DNA of 64,000 nucleotides from Azolla caroliniana (GCA_043228905.1 JBHGNT010000003.1:11532001-11596000), one strand, 5' to 3'; shown: positions 1 to 10,860, counted from the first letter of the stretch. Made by a program: numbers and translations. The notes: a model not told the origin generated them from the sequence alone.

Positions 1-366
1 TGTTTTGGGCAAGGACGAGGTGTTGTCGGACTAGGAACTGAGCTCTCTACTCCACTATCTATTGATCATCATTCTTTGCAGGTTTCAGAGTCGGTTGCCT
101 CTGCTTCGAGGAAAACCGAGCGCTCCTAGCAAAGGCTCCACTATGTGTGTGCATGGGCGTGTGACTGTTTGGGTTAGGTGTGTCGCCGGCTATCCGATTG
201 TAATATTGCAAGCATTGTAATCGTTATTGTTATTGTAATTGAATCTCCCGTTTTTGTTTATCTATGTTTCTGGGAGTTTCCCTTTTTCCCGCTTGTTCAA
301 GACGGTATACACATTGGTGGTGTGATTCAGCCGGCACGTGTTGTCGGTTGCAAACAGGTCTAACGG
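1..366 (+). mobile_element. LTR fragment (R-U5-like), cut by window edge
   Basis: No coding sequence is visible. Bases 3-60 recur in reverse complement at 2621-2677, where they lie just downstream of a TATA-like box on the minus strand. This segment is therefore best read as the R-U5 part of an LTR whose U3 lies outside the window. A second LTR-like segment begins at 367 with TGTCGTAGTG. The assignment rests only on the inverted copy and on position; no matching direct copy is seen. Confidence 0.4.
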
Positions 367-1093
367 TGTCGTAGTGTATTTCGTACACTACGTGAAAAAG
401 TAAAAATAATATAACCGATTTAATTACATATAAATAAATAAAATAAGAATATCAAGATATTTATCACGTGCATAGGGCAAGATTCAAACCTTGTACCTCC
501 ATGTAGCCAAACCTCAACTTTACCATTATGCTACCTTATCTTTAGTGTTCTACAAATAGATTTAATAACTATAAGTGCTTTATTTGCGCCTACCTTTATT
601 AAAAGGTAAATCATGCATTTTTAGAGTGCGTGAATATTTTATAGAAAAATGCAAGCGACTAAAAAGTGACTCATGCACATCTAGCATGAATGAGCACTAT
701 ATTTAGCAAATAAAAGCAAGGATTAGAAAAGCATCACATGCACATTTAGTGTGCATGAACATATTAGAAAAAGCATGTAGCTATGCTTAGTCTCTCCCAT
801 CACTATATAAGGATGGGGAGCACATTGTAGTTTTTGTTGATTATTTTTCTATAATGATCAATCAATCTAAAATATTCGTGGGATTCACGAATTTGCTAAA
901 ATAATTCTCTCTTACTACCTAAATATTGACTAAATATACTAAACTCGTGGGATTCACGAGATTTTTATCTTATAACTCTTTATACCTATTCTTTACTAGC
1001 CTTATTTGTATTTTTCTTTTCTCCTAGTCCAAAACCCCGGTGGTTCCCACCCGACTCACGCAAACGATCCGGAGCCGAAAGGCACGACACAGT
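367..1093 (+). mobile_element. LTR/leader of a gag-only Gypsy element
   Basis: The segment starts with TG, is AT-rich, and has a TATA-like box (TATATAA, 804-810) followed by about 280 bp of leader. It ends just before a putative primer site and a gag-like frame. A perfect 9-bp hairpin with a 5-nt loop lies at 370-392. No second direct LTR copy is in the window, so the boundaries are approximate. It contains a minus-strand tRNA-like module, listed separately. Confidence 0.45.
480..533 (-). other. tRNA-like module (A box + B box) in LTR
   Basis: On the minus strand TAGCATAATGG (523-533) resembles a Pol III A box, and GGTTTGAATCT (480-490) resembles a B box (consensus GGTTCRANNCC). The spacing of about 32 nt is typical of a tRNA. 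Flanking words resemble the module in the chromovirus A LTRs. No acceptor stem can be folded convincingly, so this is a decayed tRNA or SINE head, not a functional tRNA gene. Confidence 0.4.
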
Positions 1094-1109
1094 TGGTGAA
1101 CCCGACGTG
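1094..1109 (+). other. putative primer-binding site
   Basis: TGGTGAACCCGACGTG begins with the TGG expected of a site complementary to a tRNA 3' CCA end. It lies just upstream of the gag-like frame. I cannot name the tRNA. Confidence 0.35.
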
Positions 1110-1127
1110 AAGGCGGGTGGCAAGGAG

Positions 1128-2515
1128 ATGGAGAATCAACAAGAGGCAATGAGCATAACGATGATGATGATGTTCGAGCGGATGCTACAAGAACAACGAG
1201 TGATGTCGGAGATCACGGGGGCAGTAAAGCGGCTCGTACAACGAAACAAACAATTCAACGGAAACGATGTGTCACGCTATCTATGTGACTACAAGGCGGA
1301 GATGATACGATGTGGGATACCGGAAGGATTGCAAGTGACATCCTTCAATCGGGTGGCCACGGATGAGCTACAAGAGAGAATCCACAAGATACGGCAACAA
1401 AACTCGACATGGGGGTCATTCGAAGAAGCTTTACGAGAGGCATATGATTACAAGAGATCGAAGGGACAAGATTGGCGAGAATTCGACGAATGGGTGGCAT
1501 CGGAGAAGACCCACCGAAGTGCAACACAAGCATTCCTAGAGTTCGAGCATCGTTTTGCTCGACTCTCGGAGCGGGAACAACGGTTGGTGGGGGAGGATAA
1601 AGTCCTAATGTTCGTAAAATCGATCGATCGAAAAGAAAGGATGGACATCGGGATCGAACTCGAAGACGATGAAGGTACGAATGGTCTTACCGAAGATTGG
1701 GCCGAAGTCCAAAGGGTATGCCGGAGACATGATGAGAGGAAGATGAGAATCTTGTCAACGACATGGCCGATGAAGGATGGTCGATTGAAGACAAACGATG
1801 GAGCCGATATGAAGGCCGAAATACAACATGATGGTCCGACGGAAGAGGGTGTAAAACAAGCTACCCTCTTGTCTTGCGAAAGAACAACGACAAAGGATAA
1901 GGCCGATAACCCAAGTGTAGAAGAAGATTTCGGAATACAAGTGTCCGAAACATCGGGTGAAAAAGGGGTAAGCATAATTGATGTTTGCATAATTGATGCA
2001 GTGAAAGAGAGCAAGGAGGACTTGATTGAGGAGGTCACCAAGAAAGATGACATCGAATCGAAGGTGGCTATGGACGAATCAATGGCGGATGGCCATATCG
2101 AGATTTCTCCACCACTGATTCCAGAGACTCCGGTGGTTGCGTTCGAAAGGCAACGTGAGACCGAAGAGACGGAAGGTGGTGGAGAGAAAACAAAGGTCGA
2201 AGCCGATTCATACGACGGAGAGATAGCCGAGAAGGAGGCTATGGTTGAAATGACAGAGGATGATAATACCGAGGATTCCTACCCACTAATTCTAGAGACT
2301 TCGGCGGTTGTGTCCGAGAACCAACGTGAGACCGGAGAGACGGGAGGTGGCAGCAAGAAAGGTAAAGTCGGAAGCCGGTTTGGATGGAAGGTGATCCGGA
2401 CGGGATTCCGATCCGAAAGAAAGCCGAACCGGGTAAAAGAGGATTCGACCAAAAGTCGACCCGAAAGAAAGCCGAACCGAAAGGAAGAGAATTCGGCCGA
2501 AAGACGACAACGGGC
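1128..2515 (+). CDS. Gag-like protein of a Gypsy D-type element
   Basis: This would encode the structural capsid protein of an LTR retrotransposon. The frame is uninterrupted; I chose the ATG at 1128 over a GTG seven codons upstream. A capsid-like helical region covers about residues 20-210. The stretch around FEHRFARLSEREQRL and VLMFVKSIDRKER matches the gag of Gypsy D (FVKSVD/FIKSVD region, minus strand near 49.9-50.1 kb), placing both in one lineage. The rest is acidic and repetitive (two copies of a PLI-ET-VV-RETEET segment) and ends in a basic RPERKPNR repeat. No zinc knuckle, protease or polymerase follows. The frame stays open to 2798 only by reading through an opposite-strand LTR, so the true end is near 2515. 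It is either a non-autonomous element or a truncated one. Confidence 0.6.
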
Positions 2516-2790
2516 CTTACACGTGCACGCTTCTCATTCCTCTTGTTTCTCTTGCTCCTCGGTTCAGGGCCCCTGTGGTCCCGCCTTATTTTCCCACGCG
2601 AAAGCGAAACAACACGACATAGATAGTGGAGTAGAGAGCACGGTCCCTATCCGACAACACCTTGTCCTTGCCCAAAATGCGATACCTCTCTTAGCCTTCT
2701 CCCCTCCCTTTTATAGGCCCTGGGGACAGACCGTTATACCCTGGTTACATCCTCTTTATTTCTGTCACTTCAGACAAAGATACACTACGA
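2516..2790 (-). mobile_element. LTR fragment (U3-R), opposite orientation
   Basis: On the minus strand it starts near TCGTAGTGTA (2781-2790), the same word that opens the LTR at 367. A TATA box (TATAAAAG, about 2709-2716) follows, then a 57-bp segment (2621-2677) that is the reverse complement of 3-60. It is a related LTR inserted or inverted relative to the left-hand one. The boundary toward the gag frame is approximate. Confidence 0.45.
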
Positions 2791-3150
2791 TTTCCTAAAC
2801 AATAAATGTATACTACCTAGTATCCTCACACCCACCGAAATGCTCCTAAGTATGTACAAGTTATTAAATAACGTGCCCACATGTAAGGGCCAATTCATGC
2901 ACATATTTCCCTGATTCCTCCTAGGGGCGGTTTTCTCCACGATAGCGTTTGAGGAACCGTGGGGCAAAGATGGTTGTAGACGAAAATGCTCATAACTTCT
3001 CGCCACAATAACAGAATTCACTAAATGAACATTCCGTAGAAATCTCTCGGAAAGAGCTTCCCAATTATCTATAGAACGTAGAAAACGATGGCCGGGGTCA
3101 AAGAGGCGCACAGATAGATAGATTATATTATTGTCTTCGGAGGTCAAATA
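2791..3150. other. unassigned spacer
   Basis: I recognise no gene or repeat structure here, apart from a 23-bp word (2786-2808) repeated exactly at 35099-35121. Confidence 0.3.
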
Positions 3151-4577
3151 TGTCCTATGAGACCAAAAATATTATATTTCACGTGATACGTGTGAAAGTG
3201 AGTAGCGACTCTCGATGTTCAAGAACTTTACCAATGAATGTTGGAATTGAGAATGCAAATTGTGGTCGTGAGCGGAATTCATGCAAGGATTGGGCTCGGT
3301 CGAAGAGATGTGGAAAGCATGGTCGAATATAATCAAAGACAGAGTATTGAATCAAAGTGTGATACTTAGACTCGCGAACTTGTTTAGGGAAAAGTGTGCA
3401 TATCCGACCACTCTCCTCACTTTCGCCCCAACGCCATGTCTCACATCGCAATGCATGTGAGCTAAGTCGCATGGAAACAATGGTTCGAATGGCAGATAAC
3501 GGTATGGGCTCTAACATGTATCGATGTGTACGGTTTCCTCATTCCGCAAAGAATATGGTTTTGTAATTAGGTGCACCATGTGTAGTATAATGTGTGAAGC
3601 GTGACCCTCCACATTTTCCCCATGTCATGATACATTGACATTGCAAAAAGGCCTCAATTATAGAGGAATCTAGTGATGCATTATGAAGCAAATGTCTCAC
3701 ATCCCATCTACCAAACCATTTTTCTATATCTTACGTCCAACTAGAACACAAAATTTTGCTTTTATGGGTCTTTTGGATCTTTTTTCTTGCTTCCCATGCA
3801 ATTCTAGGAAGTCGATGTGAGGGATTTTTTTGAACCTTAAGCATGTATTCAACAACCCTTTCCATGGCCATGATCTCAATGGGAAGTGATCCTGTCAGGA
3901 GGGTGTAGGGCGTTTCTTTCTTAACTTGTAGAAACTTTCTAAGAAAATGTTTTTGGACATTTTCAAACGCTTTCCACATAGATTTACGGATGCTACCGCC
4001 CCATACTTCCACCCCATAGAGAAGAACCGGTGTCACCAAAGTGTCAAAAAGATATTTCTTGAGGACCCAACACTTAATATCTCCAAGATGGCATGTGTTC
4101 TCAAATGCATAGTGGCTCGCTTACCCGCCTCTAAGCGGCATGTAGCACATTCATTCCATCTATGATTTGAAGGAACATCAAGGCCAAGATATTTGAAGCT
4201 TTCCACACATTAAGGTGGCTCATTGTTGTACATAATGCATGGTGTATCTCATTTTTGGCGCTTCACAAGCATAATCTTTGACAATTAATTTAGTATGCAT
4301 GCAAAAAATTTCCAATGCCTTTATAAGATTTTGTGCATCTCCTAAAGTATTTGCAGAAAGCACTACATCATCTTCATATAATAAAAGCATAATCACAACA
4401 TTCCCAATGGCAACTTCTTCAACACAATGTCATTCTTCCTTTACAAACTTGGTAACCATTTCTTCCAATTCATCAATGCATAGAACAAATAGGGTTGGTG
4501 AGAGTGGGCATCCTTGCTTAACACCAATAGTGCTTTTGAAAAAATCGGAAAGTTTATCTCTCATATGCACACAACAT
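3150..4577 (-). pseudogene. LINE-A reverse transcriptase, 3' part
   Basis: This is the C-terminal half of an L1-type LINE polymerase, the target-primed reverse transcriptase. Reading right to left, it has the QGCPLSPTLF-type motif near 4500-4530 and the catalytic box as YEDD instead of the usual YADD/FADD (about 4366-4385). The thumb motif LLYGVEVWG follows (about 4000-4035), and then a Cys-containing C-terminal segment (RICTLFPKQVRESKYH-like, 3180-3517). Frameshifts and stops make it dead. The rest of the RT lies at 10309-10914, on the other side of chromovirus A. The 3' end and any poly(A) tail are not clear. Confidence 0.75.
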
Positions 4578-4615
4578 ATAACTGTCATGAACACATGACC
4601 ATTATGGCGTCACCC

Positions 4616-4670
4616 GGACTTGAACCTCGAACCTTGTAATCCATACTTGAAAACCTCAACCATTAAGATA
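4616..4670 (-). other. tRNA-like module (A/B boxes) in chromovirus A 5' LTR
   Basis: On the minus strand the B-box sequence GGTTCAAGTCC (4616-4626) fits the Pol III consensus exactly. TATCTTAATGG (4660-4670) is an A-box-like sequence with two mismatches to TRGCNNAGTGG, 33 nt away. The same pair is in the 3' LTR at 9893-9947. It is antisense to the element. Confidence 0.45.
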
Positions 4671-4740
4671 GCTTATTGTTATATGAAACAATAAAAGCTA
4701 CTTCTTATATTACATTGATTATTGTAAAAACTCTAGATTA

Positions 4741-4804
4741 TTCTAGAATGTTCTAGAATGTCCTAGAGCATTCTAGGTCTAGAACATTCTAGAACATTCT
4801 AGAA
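4741..4804 (+). promoter_or_regulatory. heat-shock-element-like array in 5' LTR
   Basis: Alternating TTC and GAA units recur every 5 nt: four perfect units at 4741-4758, two degenerate units, then five perfect units at 4782-4804. This is the nGAAnnTTCnnGAAn pattern bound by trimeric heat-shock factors. The array ends 26 bp upstream of TATAAATA (4830-4837). An identical array sits in the 3' LTR. Confidence 0.6.
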
Positions 4805-4829
4805 ATCTCTAAGCTATTCTATAGGAACC

Positions 4830-4837
4830 TATAAATA
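4830..4837 (+). promoter_or_regulatory. TATA box of chromovirus A 5' LTR
   Basis: TATAAATA lies inside the 5' LTR, immediately downstream of the TTC/GAA array. The 3' LTR copy is at 10107-10114. Confidence 0.6.
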
Positions 4838-5035
4838 AGGGCATACATGTATTCTCAAATCAATTCGAACCAACACCAGTCTTTAGCTCTCATTATATAT
4901 CTTGTATCCATTCTCTTTCTTTCTCTATCTTATACATCCATTCTTCTCTTAGTATTTCGTTCCTTTCTTCTCGTGTTCTCTAATATCCTTCTTCCATCAC
5001 TCTATCTTTTATCCTTGGTTCTGACAGTTTGATGC

Positions 5036-5040
<5 letters not shown>

Positions 5041-5074
<34 letters not shown>
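5041..5074 (+). repeat. (CT)n microsatellite
   Basis: About 17 CT units directly follow the 5' LTR of chromovirus A, where the primer-binding site would be expected. Confidence 0.95.
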
Positions 5075-5077
<3 letters not shown>

Positions 5078-5102
5078 CCTCCTTTGTAACCATCCTGAAA
5101 CC

Positions 5103-6128
5103 ATGGCTGTCATTAACTCAGAAGAATATCTCACCCTTGTTGCAGAAATGGAGAACCTTAAATTAAAGTTCGCATCTCTTGAAGTGGAGAATCAACGTCT
5201 ACTTGGGGATCTACAAAAGGTTACTATAGAGAAGCAACAACAACAAGAGGAGTGCACGCGACGAGTGCAACAGTTAGAGTCGACAATGGTTGTGTTACAA
5301 CAACAAATGGTTTAAGGTCAGGGACTTATCAAGGAGCCCAAAATTAGCCTCCCAGCTAAATTTGATGGGTCGAGGGCGCATTTCCGAGGTTTTTTGAATC
5401 AAGTACGGTTGGTGATTCAAATGCATCCCGCACGTTATCCAACAGATGCATCACGAGTCGAGCTAGTGGGAACTTTATTGACTGGCATAACATTGTTGTG
5501 GTTTGCTCCATTGCTAGAGACCAATTCTCCTCTACTGAATAATTACGAGGAATTTATCAAAGAATTTAAGGCTTGTTTCGGAGTTACTAATGGGGCGAGA
5601 ACAACTATCAACAAGATTCATACACTTCATCAAGGTGATCAACCAACTTCAACATATGCTGCCAATTTCCGTCTCATCGCAAGCGATATTCCTTGGGATG
5701 AACAAGCCCTAATGGAGCAATTTCATTCAGGCCTTCGTAGTGATGTCAAAGACTTACTTCTTACCTTCCCTGAGGATCCAAGGTCACTTACAGAAGCTAT
5801 TAGTCGAGCAATACGGTGTGATAATCGCCTTTTTGAGCGACGATGTGAGCGACAACAACAAATAACAAGATCAAGATTCACACCAACTTATGCATCAGTA
5901 ACGGCGCAATCATCCCCAAGGCAAATGTATAGCCCTGCTCCAACTCCAAGGCAAACACGTAGTCCAGTCCCAATGGATAGTCCTACACGCATGGAGATCG
6001 ATATGACTCAACGACGAGGACCGTTGTCAGACGAAGAGAAGCAACGTCGTCGAGCAAACCATCTGTGCTTATATTGTGGAGGTCCAGGACATATAGCCAT
6101 TCATTGCTCCCGTAGGCCGAGACGTTAG
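5103..6128 (+). pseudogene. Gag of chromovirus A
   Basis: Structural protein that packages the element RNA. The N-terminus (5103-5312) is a Glu/Gln-rich coiled coil. A single in-frame TAA (5313-5315) then interrupts it, and the same frame continues with a capsid region (retrotransposon gag fold, about 5330-5850) and a C-terminal zinc knuckle, CLYCGGPGHIAIHC (CX2CX4HX4C), ending at 6128. The basic linker before the knuckle is Pro/Arg/Thr-rich. The single stop is the only lesion seen in gag. Pol lies downstream in another frame. Confidence 0.8.
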
Positions 6129-6292
6129 GTAAATCAAATTCACTATGACAATAAAAATGAGTCCAACATTTTAGAAGTAGTTAGTGAATCTAATATTATG
6201 AATAATCCACCGTTGTCCAATAAATTTGAAGTCCTAAGCCAATTAGAAGAGGAGTCAAACGAATAAGTCCGGCCAAAATAGGAGCCATTTGG

Positions 6293-9200
6293 TTGGACAA
6301 CCCTAGATATGTACAACCTAGTGTGGGTTCCATTACTTCCAAGCATGTTAGTAGAGTCTTCTCAGGCCCAGTACAAGTTAGGACACCCAGTTGTCAACTT
6401 CAAGTCCAAGCCCTCTTAGATACTGGAGCCAATTCTTGTTTCATGGATAGAGATTTTGCCCAAAAACACCAAATATCCTTGCATACACTTCCTTGTCCAG
6501 TTTCCGTAGTAGTGATTGATGGACGCCCCATAGCTTCTGGGAAGATATTTGAAGAGTCTGAGCCAATACACATACTCTTGGGTGATTTCGGATGTGTAGT
6601 TTCCTTTAACATAATCCGTAGTCCTGAGCATACAATTGTCCTCGGTTTGCCATGGTTCGAGCTACATAATCCTAGAATCGATTGGAGGAAGCGAGAAATT
6701 AGGTGCCCTTTAGCAGAAAATATCATTGTCAAGGATCGAACTCGGGATTATCCTCCCAAAGTATATAGTTCTACCGATGCACCATATCCTTCTCCTCAAA
6801 TTTCAGCCATCACATTGCAACAATTGCGCCAAGTGGGAGGCAAGGAGGACCTTTTCTTATTTGCAGTATCAGTGACACCTTCTAGTGTCACTCAAGGGAA
6901 TTCAGACATCCAAATTCCCAAAAAATATCAAGACTATGCTGATGTTTTCGACAAAGTCAAAGCTAGTGTTCTTCCAAAGCATCGGCTGTACGACTGTCCT
7001 ATTGATCTCCAACCAGGAAAAGAGCCACCGTGGGGTCCGATTTACAATTTATCACCCAGTGAGCTTGAGGTTCTTTGAGAATACATCGAGGAAAATCTTG
7101 CACATGGGTTTATTCGACATTCAAAGTCTCCAGCTGGTGCTCCTATCTTTTTTGTGAAGAAAAAGGACGACTCCCTTCGTTTGGTCGTGGACTATCGATG
7201 CTTAAATAAAGTCACCATAAGGAATAGGTATGCTTTACCTTTAATCTTCAATCTCTTAGAATGCATTGGTGGGGCAAAGCATTTTACCAAAATTGATCTA
7301 AGGGGTGCATATAATCTTGTTCGAATTCGGTCGGGAGATGAGTGGAAAACAACATTTCGTACTTGGTATGGTCATTTCGAGTATACAGTCATGCCTTTCG
7401 GCTCACAAATGCACCTGCCGTATTCCAACATATGGCAAATGACATCTTCCGGGATTTCTTGGATATTTTTCTAATCATCTACCTAGATGATCTATTGATT
7501 TACTCTAAAACACAGGGGGAGCATGATATACATGTGCGGCAAGTACTTGAACGCCTAAGGAAGTATGGTCTTTATGCCAAACTTGAGAAATGCAGTTTTG
7601 ATTGCAAACAAGTCGAATTTTTGGGATACACTATTTCCTCCCATGGTGTTTTCATGGACCCGGCAAAAGTCCAAACAATATTGGAATGGAAACCCCCATG
7701 CTTAGTTCGGGATGTCCAGTGTTTCCTCGGATTTGCGAACTTCTATCGCAAATTCATACATAATTATTCAAGCATTGTGTTGCCCCTTACTCAACTCACC
7801 AAGAAAAATCAAGCATTTTTTTGGAGTATCAAAGCGGACAAGGCTTTTACGCAGCTAAAAGAGGCATTCACATCAGCACCCATCCTAGCACATATTGATC
7901 CTGAAAAGCCATTTACTATTGAGGCGGATGCATCAGACTTTGCATTGGGGAGTATCCTATCGCAACCAGGCGAGGACGGGCATATACATCCAGTCACGTT
8001 TCACTCGAGAAAATTTACAATTTCAGAGATAAACTATGAGGTGCATGACAAGGAGTTACTAGCTGTGGTCGACTCATTCGAGCAATGGCGTCATTTTCTA
8101 GAAGGATCACCTCATCAGATTATCATTTATAGTGATCACAAAAATCTCACATATTTTCAAACAGCTCGAGTATTAAATAGACGACAAGCTCGGTGGGCCC
8201 AATTTCTAACGCGTTTCGATTTCAAGATCATTTTTCGCCCCGGAAAACAACAAGGGAAAGCAGATGCTCTGTCTCGGCGTTCGTATCTAGCACTTCGACC
8301 TGGAGATCCAGCCTTTGACAATCAAAAGCAAACTCTCCTCAGGCCATCAAAGCTACAGGTAACAACAATTTATGCCACACCACTTGATTCTACCCTTCTT
8401 TACACTATTCGGCAACAACTTCATTCGGATGATTTTGCTAAGGATGTCTTAGCCCACTGTGGTTCAAGTCATCCATCTTGCTCCACATTGCCAGGGTCAT
8501 CTCAACATTATCAGGACTTCAAGTGGCAAGATGGTTTACTCTTCTACAAGAATCTCCTTTACGTCCCCGACGGATCACCCCGACTTCAAGTGTTGGAACA
8601 TTGTCATGATGCCCCCATGGCTGGACATTTTGGTATTTCCAAGACCATTGAGCTGGTGAAACATTCGTTTTGGTGGCCTCACTTGCAAAAATTTGTCAAA
8701 GATTATGTTCACACTTGTGACACCTGCTGTCGCGCCAAAATACCTCGGCATCACCCTTATGGCTTACTACAACCATTACCCCCTCCCAACAAGCCATGGC
8801 AGTCTATTTCTATGGATTTCATTATGGATCTGCCACCTTCCAAAGGCTTTGATACTATTTTAACAGTAGTGGATCGGTTCACCAAGATGGCACATTTTGT
8901 ACCATGTGTAAAGACCATCAATAGTGAAGAAACTGCAGATCTCATTATGCGTGAAGTGTTTTGCCATCATGGTCTCCCGAATGATATTATTAGCGATCGA
9001 GGTCCTCAATTGATCTCACACTTTTGCAAGCACCTATGGGCAGGCCTCAAAATCTCTTGCAAACTCTCCACAAACTGACGGACAAACAGAGTGCACAAAT
9101 CAAACGCTCGAGCAATATCTTCAATGTTTCATTAGTTATCAACAAGATGATTGTAGTAATATTTTACATCTTGCCGAGTTTGCATACAACAACACGGTCC

Positions 9201-9867
9201 ACTCTTCTACCAAATTTACACCTTTCTTTGCCTACACCGGCAACCACCCTCGATGGTGTATACTGGATCTTCCCGAAGTGTCACGAAACCCTAGTGCGGC
9301 GCATCACCTCCACCGACTACAACAAATCCAGTTCGAGTTATCGTCCCATCTTCAGAAAGCGCAAGCACACCATAAGACCAATGCAGATCGACATCGTCTT
9401 AAGTCTCCGTTTAAGGTTGGTGACCATGTATGGTTGCTTCGTCGTCACATCAAGACTACCCAACCGTGTGCTAAGCTTGACTATCAACGCTTAGGTCCTT
9501 TTGTCATCACGGCGCAGATTAATGATGCAACATTTCGTCTTAACCTTCCTTCACATATGCGGCTTCACCCTGTCTTTCATAGCTCTCTTTTGGAACCTTG
9601 CGCACCTCTTTAATTCCTAATCGTGTCGTGCCACCACCGCCTTCTGTACAACTTGTGGACGGCCCCGAATACAAGGTAGTTGCTATTCTCGATTCTAAGA
9701 TTGTGCGCAATAACCTTTATTATCTAGTTGATTGGCTTGGTTATCCACCGAGTGATCGCACTTGGGAACCCATCGATAACGTTTATAATGTTGAAGCTCT
9801 GGTCAACGACTTCCATCGTCACTATCCAAACAAGCCCGGCCCAACAATGTTAACGCCGAACACATGA
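6293..9867 (+). pseudogene. Pol of chromovirus A (protease-RT-RNase H-integrase-chromodomain)
   Basis: Polyprotein that would reverse-transcribe and integrate the element. In order: aspartic protease (LLDTGANSCF, about 6412-6440), RT with catalytic YLDD (about 7480-7495), RNase H (EADASDFALG, about 7920), integrase zinc finger (H..H..CDTC, about 8600-8735) and DDE core (SMDFIMD; ISDRGPQ; TDGQTE). A chromodomain follows (about 9655-9835; VDWLGYPPSDRTWEP), which in this family targets integration to modified histones. Lesions are an in-frame TGA (7076-7078) and frameshifts near 7400, 9065 and 9600. It is not functional as it stands. Confidence 0.85.
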
Positions 9868-10303
9868 ACACATGACCATTATGACGTCACCTGGACTTGA
9901 ACCTCGAACCTTGTAATCCATACTTGAAAACCTCAACCATTAAGATAGCTTATTGTTATATGAAACAATAAAAGCTACTTCTTGTATTACATTGATTATT
10001 GTAAAAACTCTAGATTATTCTAGAATGTTCTAGAATGTCCTAGAGCATTCTAGGTCTAGAACATTCTAGAACATTCTAGAAATCTCTAAGCTATTTTATA
10101 GGAACCTATAAATAAGGGCATACATGTATTCTCAAATCAATTCAAATCAACACCAGTCTTTAGCTCTCATTATATATCTTGTATCCATTCTCTTTCTTTC
10201 TCTATCTTATACATCCATTCTTCTCTTAGTATTTCGTTCCTTTCTTCTCGTGTTCTCTAATATCCTTCTTCCATCACTCTATCTTTTATCCTTGGTTCTG
10301 ACA
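9860..10303 (+). repeat. 3' LTR of chromovirus A
   Basis: 444 bp, near-identical to 4583-5026. The first three bases are ACA instead of TGT. It carries the same tRNA-like module (9893-9947) and TATA box (10107-10114). It is followed by the ATAAC target duplication. Confidence 0.9.
10018..10081 (+). promoter_or_regulatory. heat-shock-element-like array in 3' LTR
   Basis: Same TTC/GAA 5-nt-phased array as at 4741-4804. If active, this copy could drive transcription into the flanking DNA. Confidence 0.55.
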
Positions 10304-10308
10304 ATAAC

Positions 10309-10858
10309 CTTCTCATAAATTCGGGAAATTGCAGGCATGTATTCACTTGGCACCTCAAGTTCTTCCATTCGCCTCCAAAGATGCTCACGAGGTACCATAT
10401 CAAAAGCTTTCTTGAACTCTAGAAACCAACAATATAAACCTTCACCTCTAAGGAGATTTTCCTCCTTTAATACTCGAAGGGTGACAAGGTGATCAATGGT
10501 GCGATGGTGTTTTCGAAAGCCAACTTCTCCATAAGCTCTCTTACCATTTTTTTAAGCCCATACACTTATCTTTGATTCCATTATACATCCAAATAGTTTT
10601 GCCATTAATGAGCCAACCATGATGGTTCGATAGTTGTTTACATTATTTATATCTCCACCTTTATGTAAAGTTTTGATCCAATTTGTAGTCCAATGGTACG
10701 GCATACCATGTTTCAATGCATCAATAAACATATCGCTTATCCATACATGTGCTTCCTTTCCCTTCCATTTGAGCATTTTAGCCTTTATACATTGAAGATC
10801 GCTTGTCTTTTGAGAGGCCAATTTCTTAAGTCCTATACATATATCTTCAATTGTAAAG
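10309..10858 (-). pseudogene. LINE-A reverse transcriptase, N-terminal part
   Basis: On the minus strand this reads as the start of an L1-type RT: a segment IGLKKLASQKTSDLQ.IKAKMLKW, then WTTNWIKTLHKGGDINNVNNYRTI, then an FKKAFDMVPREHLW motif near 10380-10430 that contains the first catalytic Asp. It continues in sense at 4577 across chromovirus A. No endonuclease is found upstream. The copy is 5'-truncated at a GA microsatellite, which is common for LINEs. Confidence 0.75.
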
Positions 10859-10860
10859 AA

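Larger units (their letters stand above)
4583..5026 (+). repeat. 5' LTR of chromovirus A
   Basis: 444 bp, starting TGTCA and ending TGACA. It contains a minus-strand tRNA-like module, a heat-shock-element-like array, and a TATA box (TATAAATA, 4830-4837). Confidence 0.9.
4583..10303 (+). mobile_element. Chromovirus A, full-length but decayed Ty3/Gypsy element
   Basis: Two 444-bp LTRs (4583-5026 and 9860-10303) flank gag, protease, RT, RNase H, integrase and a chromodomain, an order diagnostic of chromoviruses. A 5-bp target duplication ATAAC (4578-4582 and 10304-10308) flanks it, and LINE-A coding sequence is continuous across the empty site. The LTRs differ at only a handful of bases by eye, yet the coding part carries in-frame stops and at least three frameshifts. 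No convincing primer site follows the 5' LTR; a CT microsatellite lies there instead. Confidence 0.9.

Noticed and set aside
480-533. Functional tRNA gene
   Set aside because: A and B boxes are tRNA-like but no acceptor stem or intact anticodon arm can be drawn; recorded as a tRNA-derived module.
2516-2798. C-terminal 90 residues of the gag frame at 1128
   Set aside because: This part reads antisense through an LTR fragment; it is not gag.
4847-5032. Hydrophobic 61-residue frame, repeated at 10124-10318
   Set aside because: T-rich transcribed part of the chromovirus A LTR in both copies, not a membrane protein gene.
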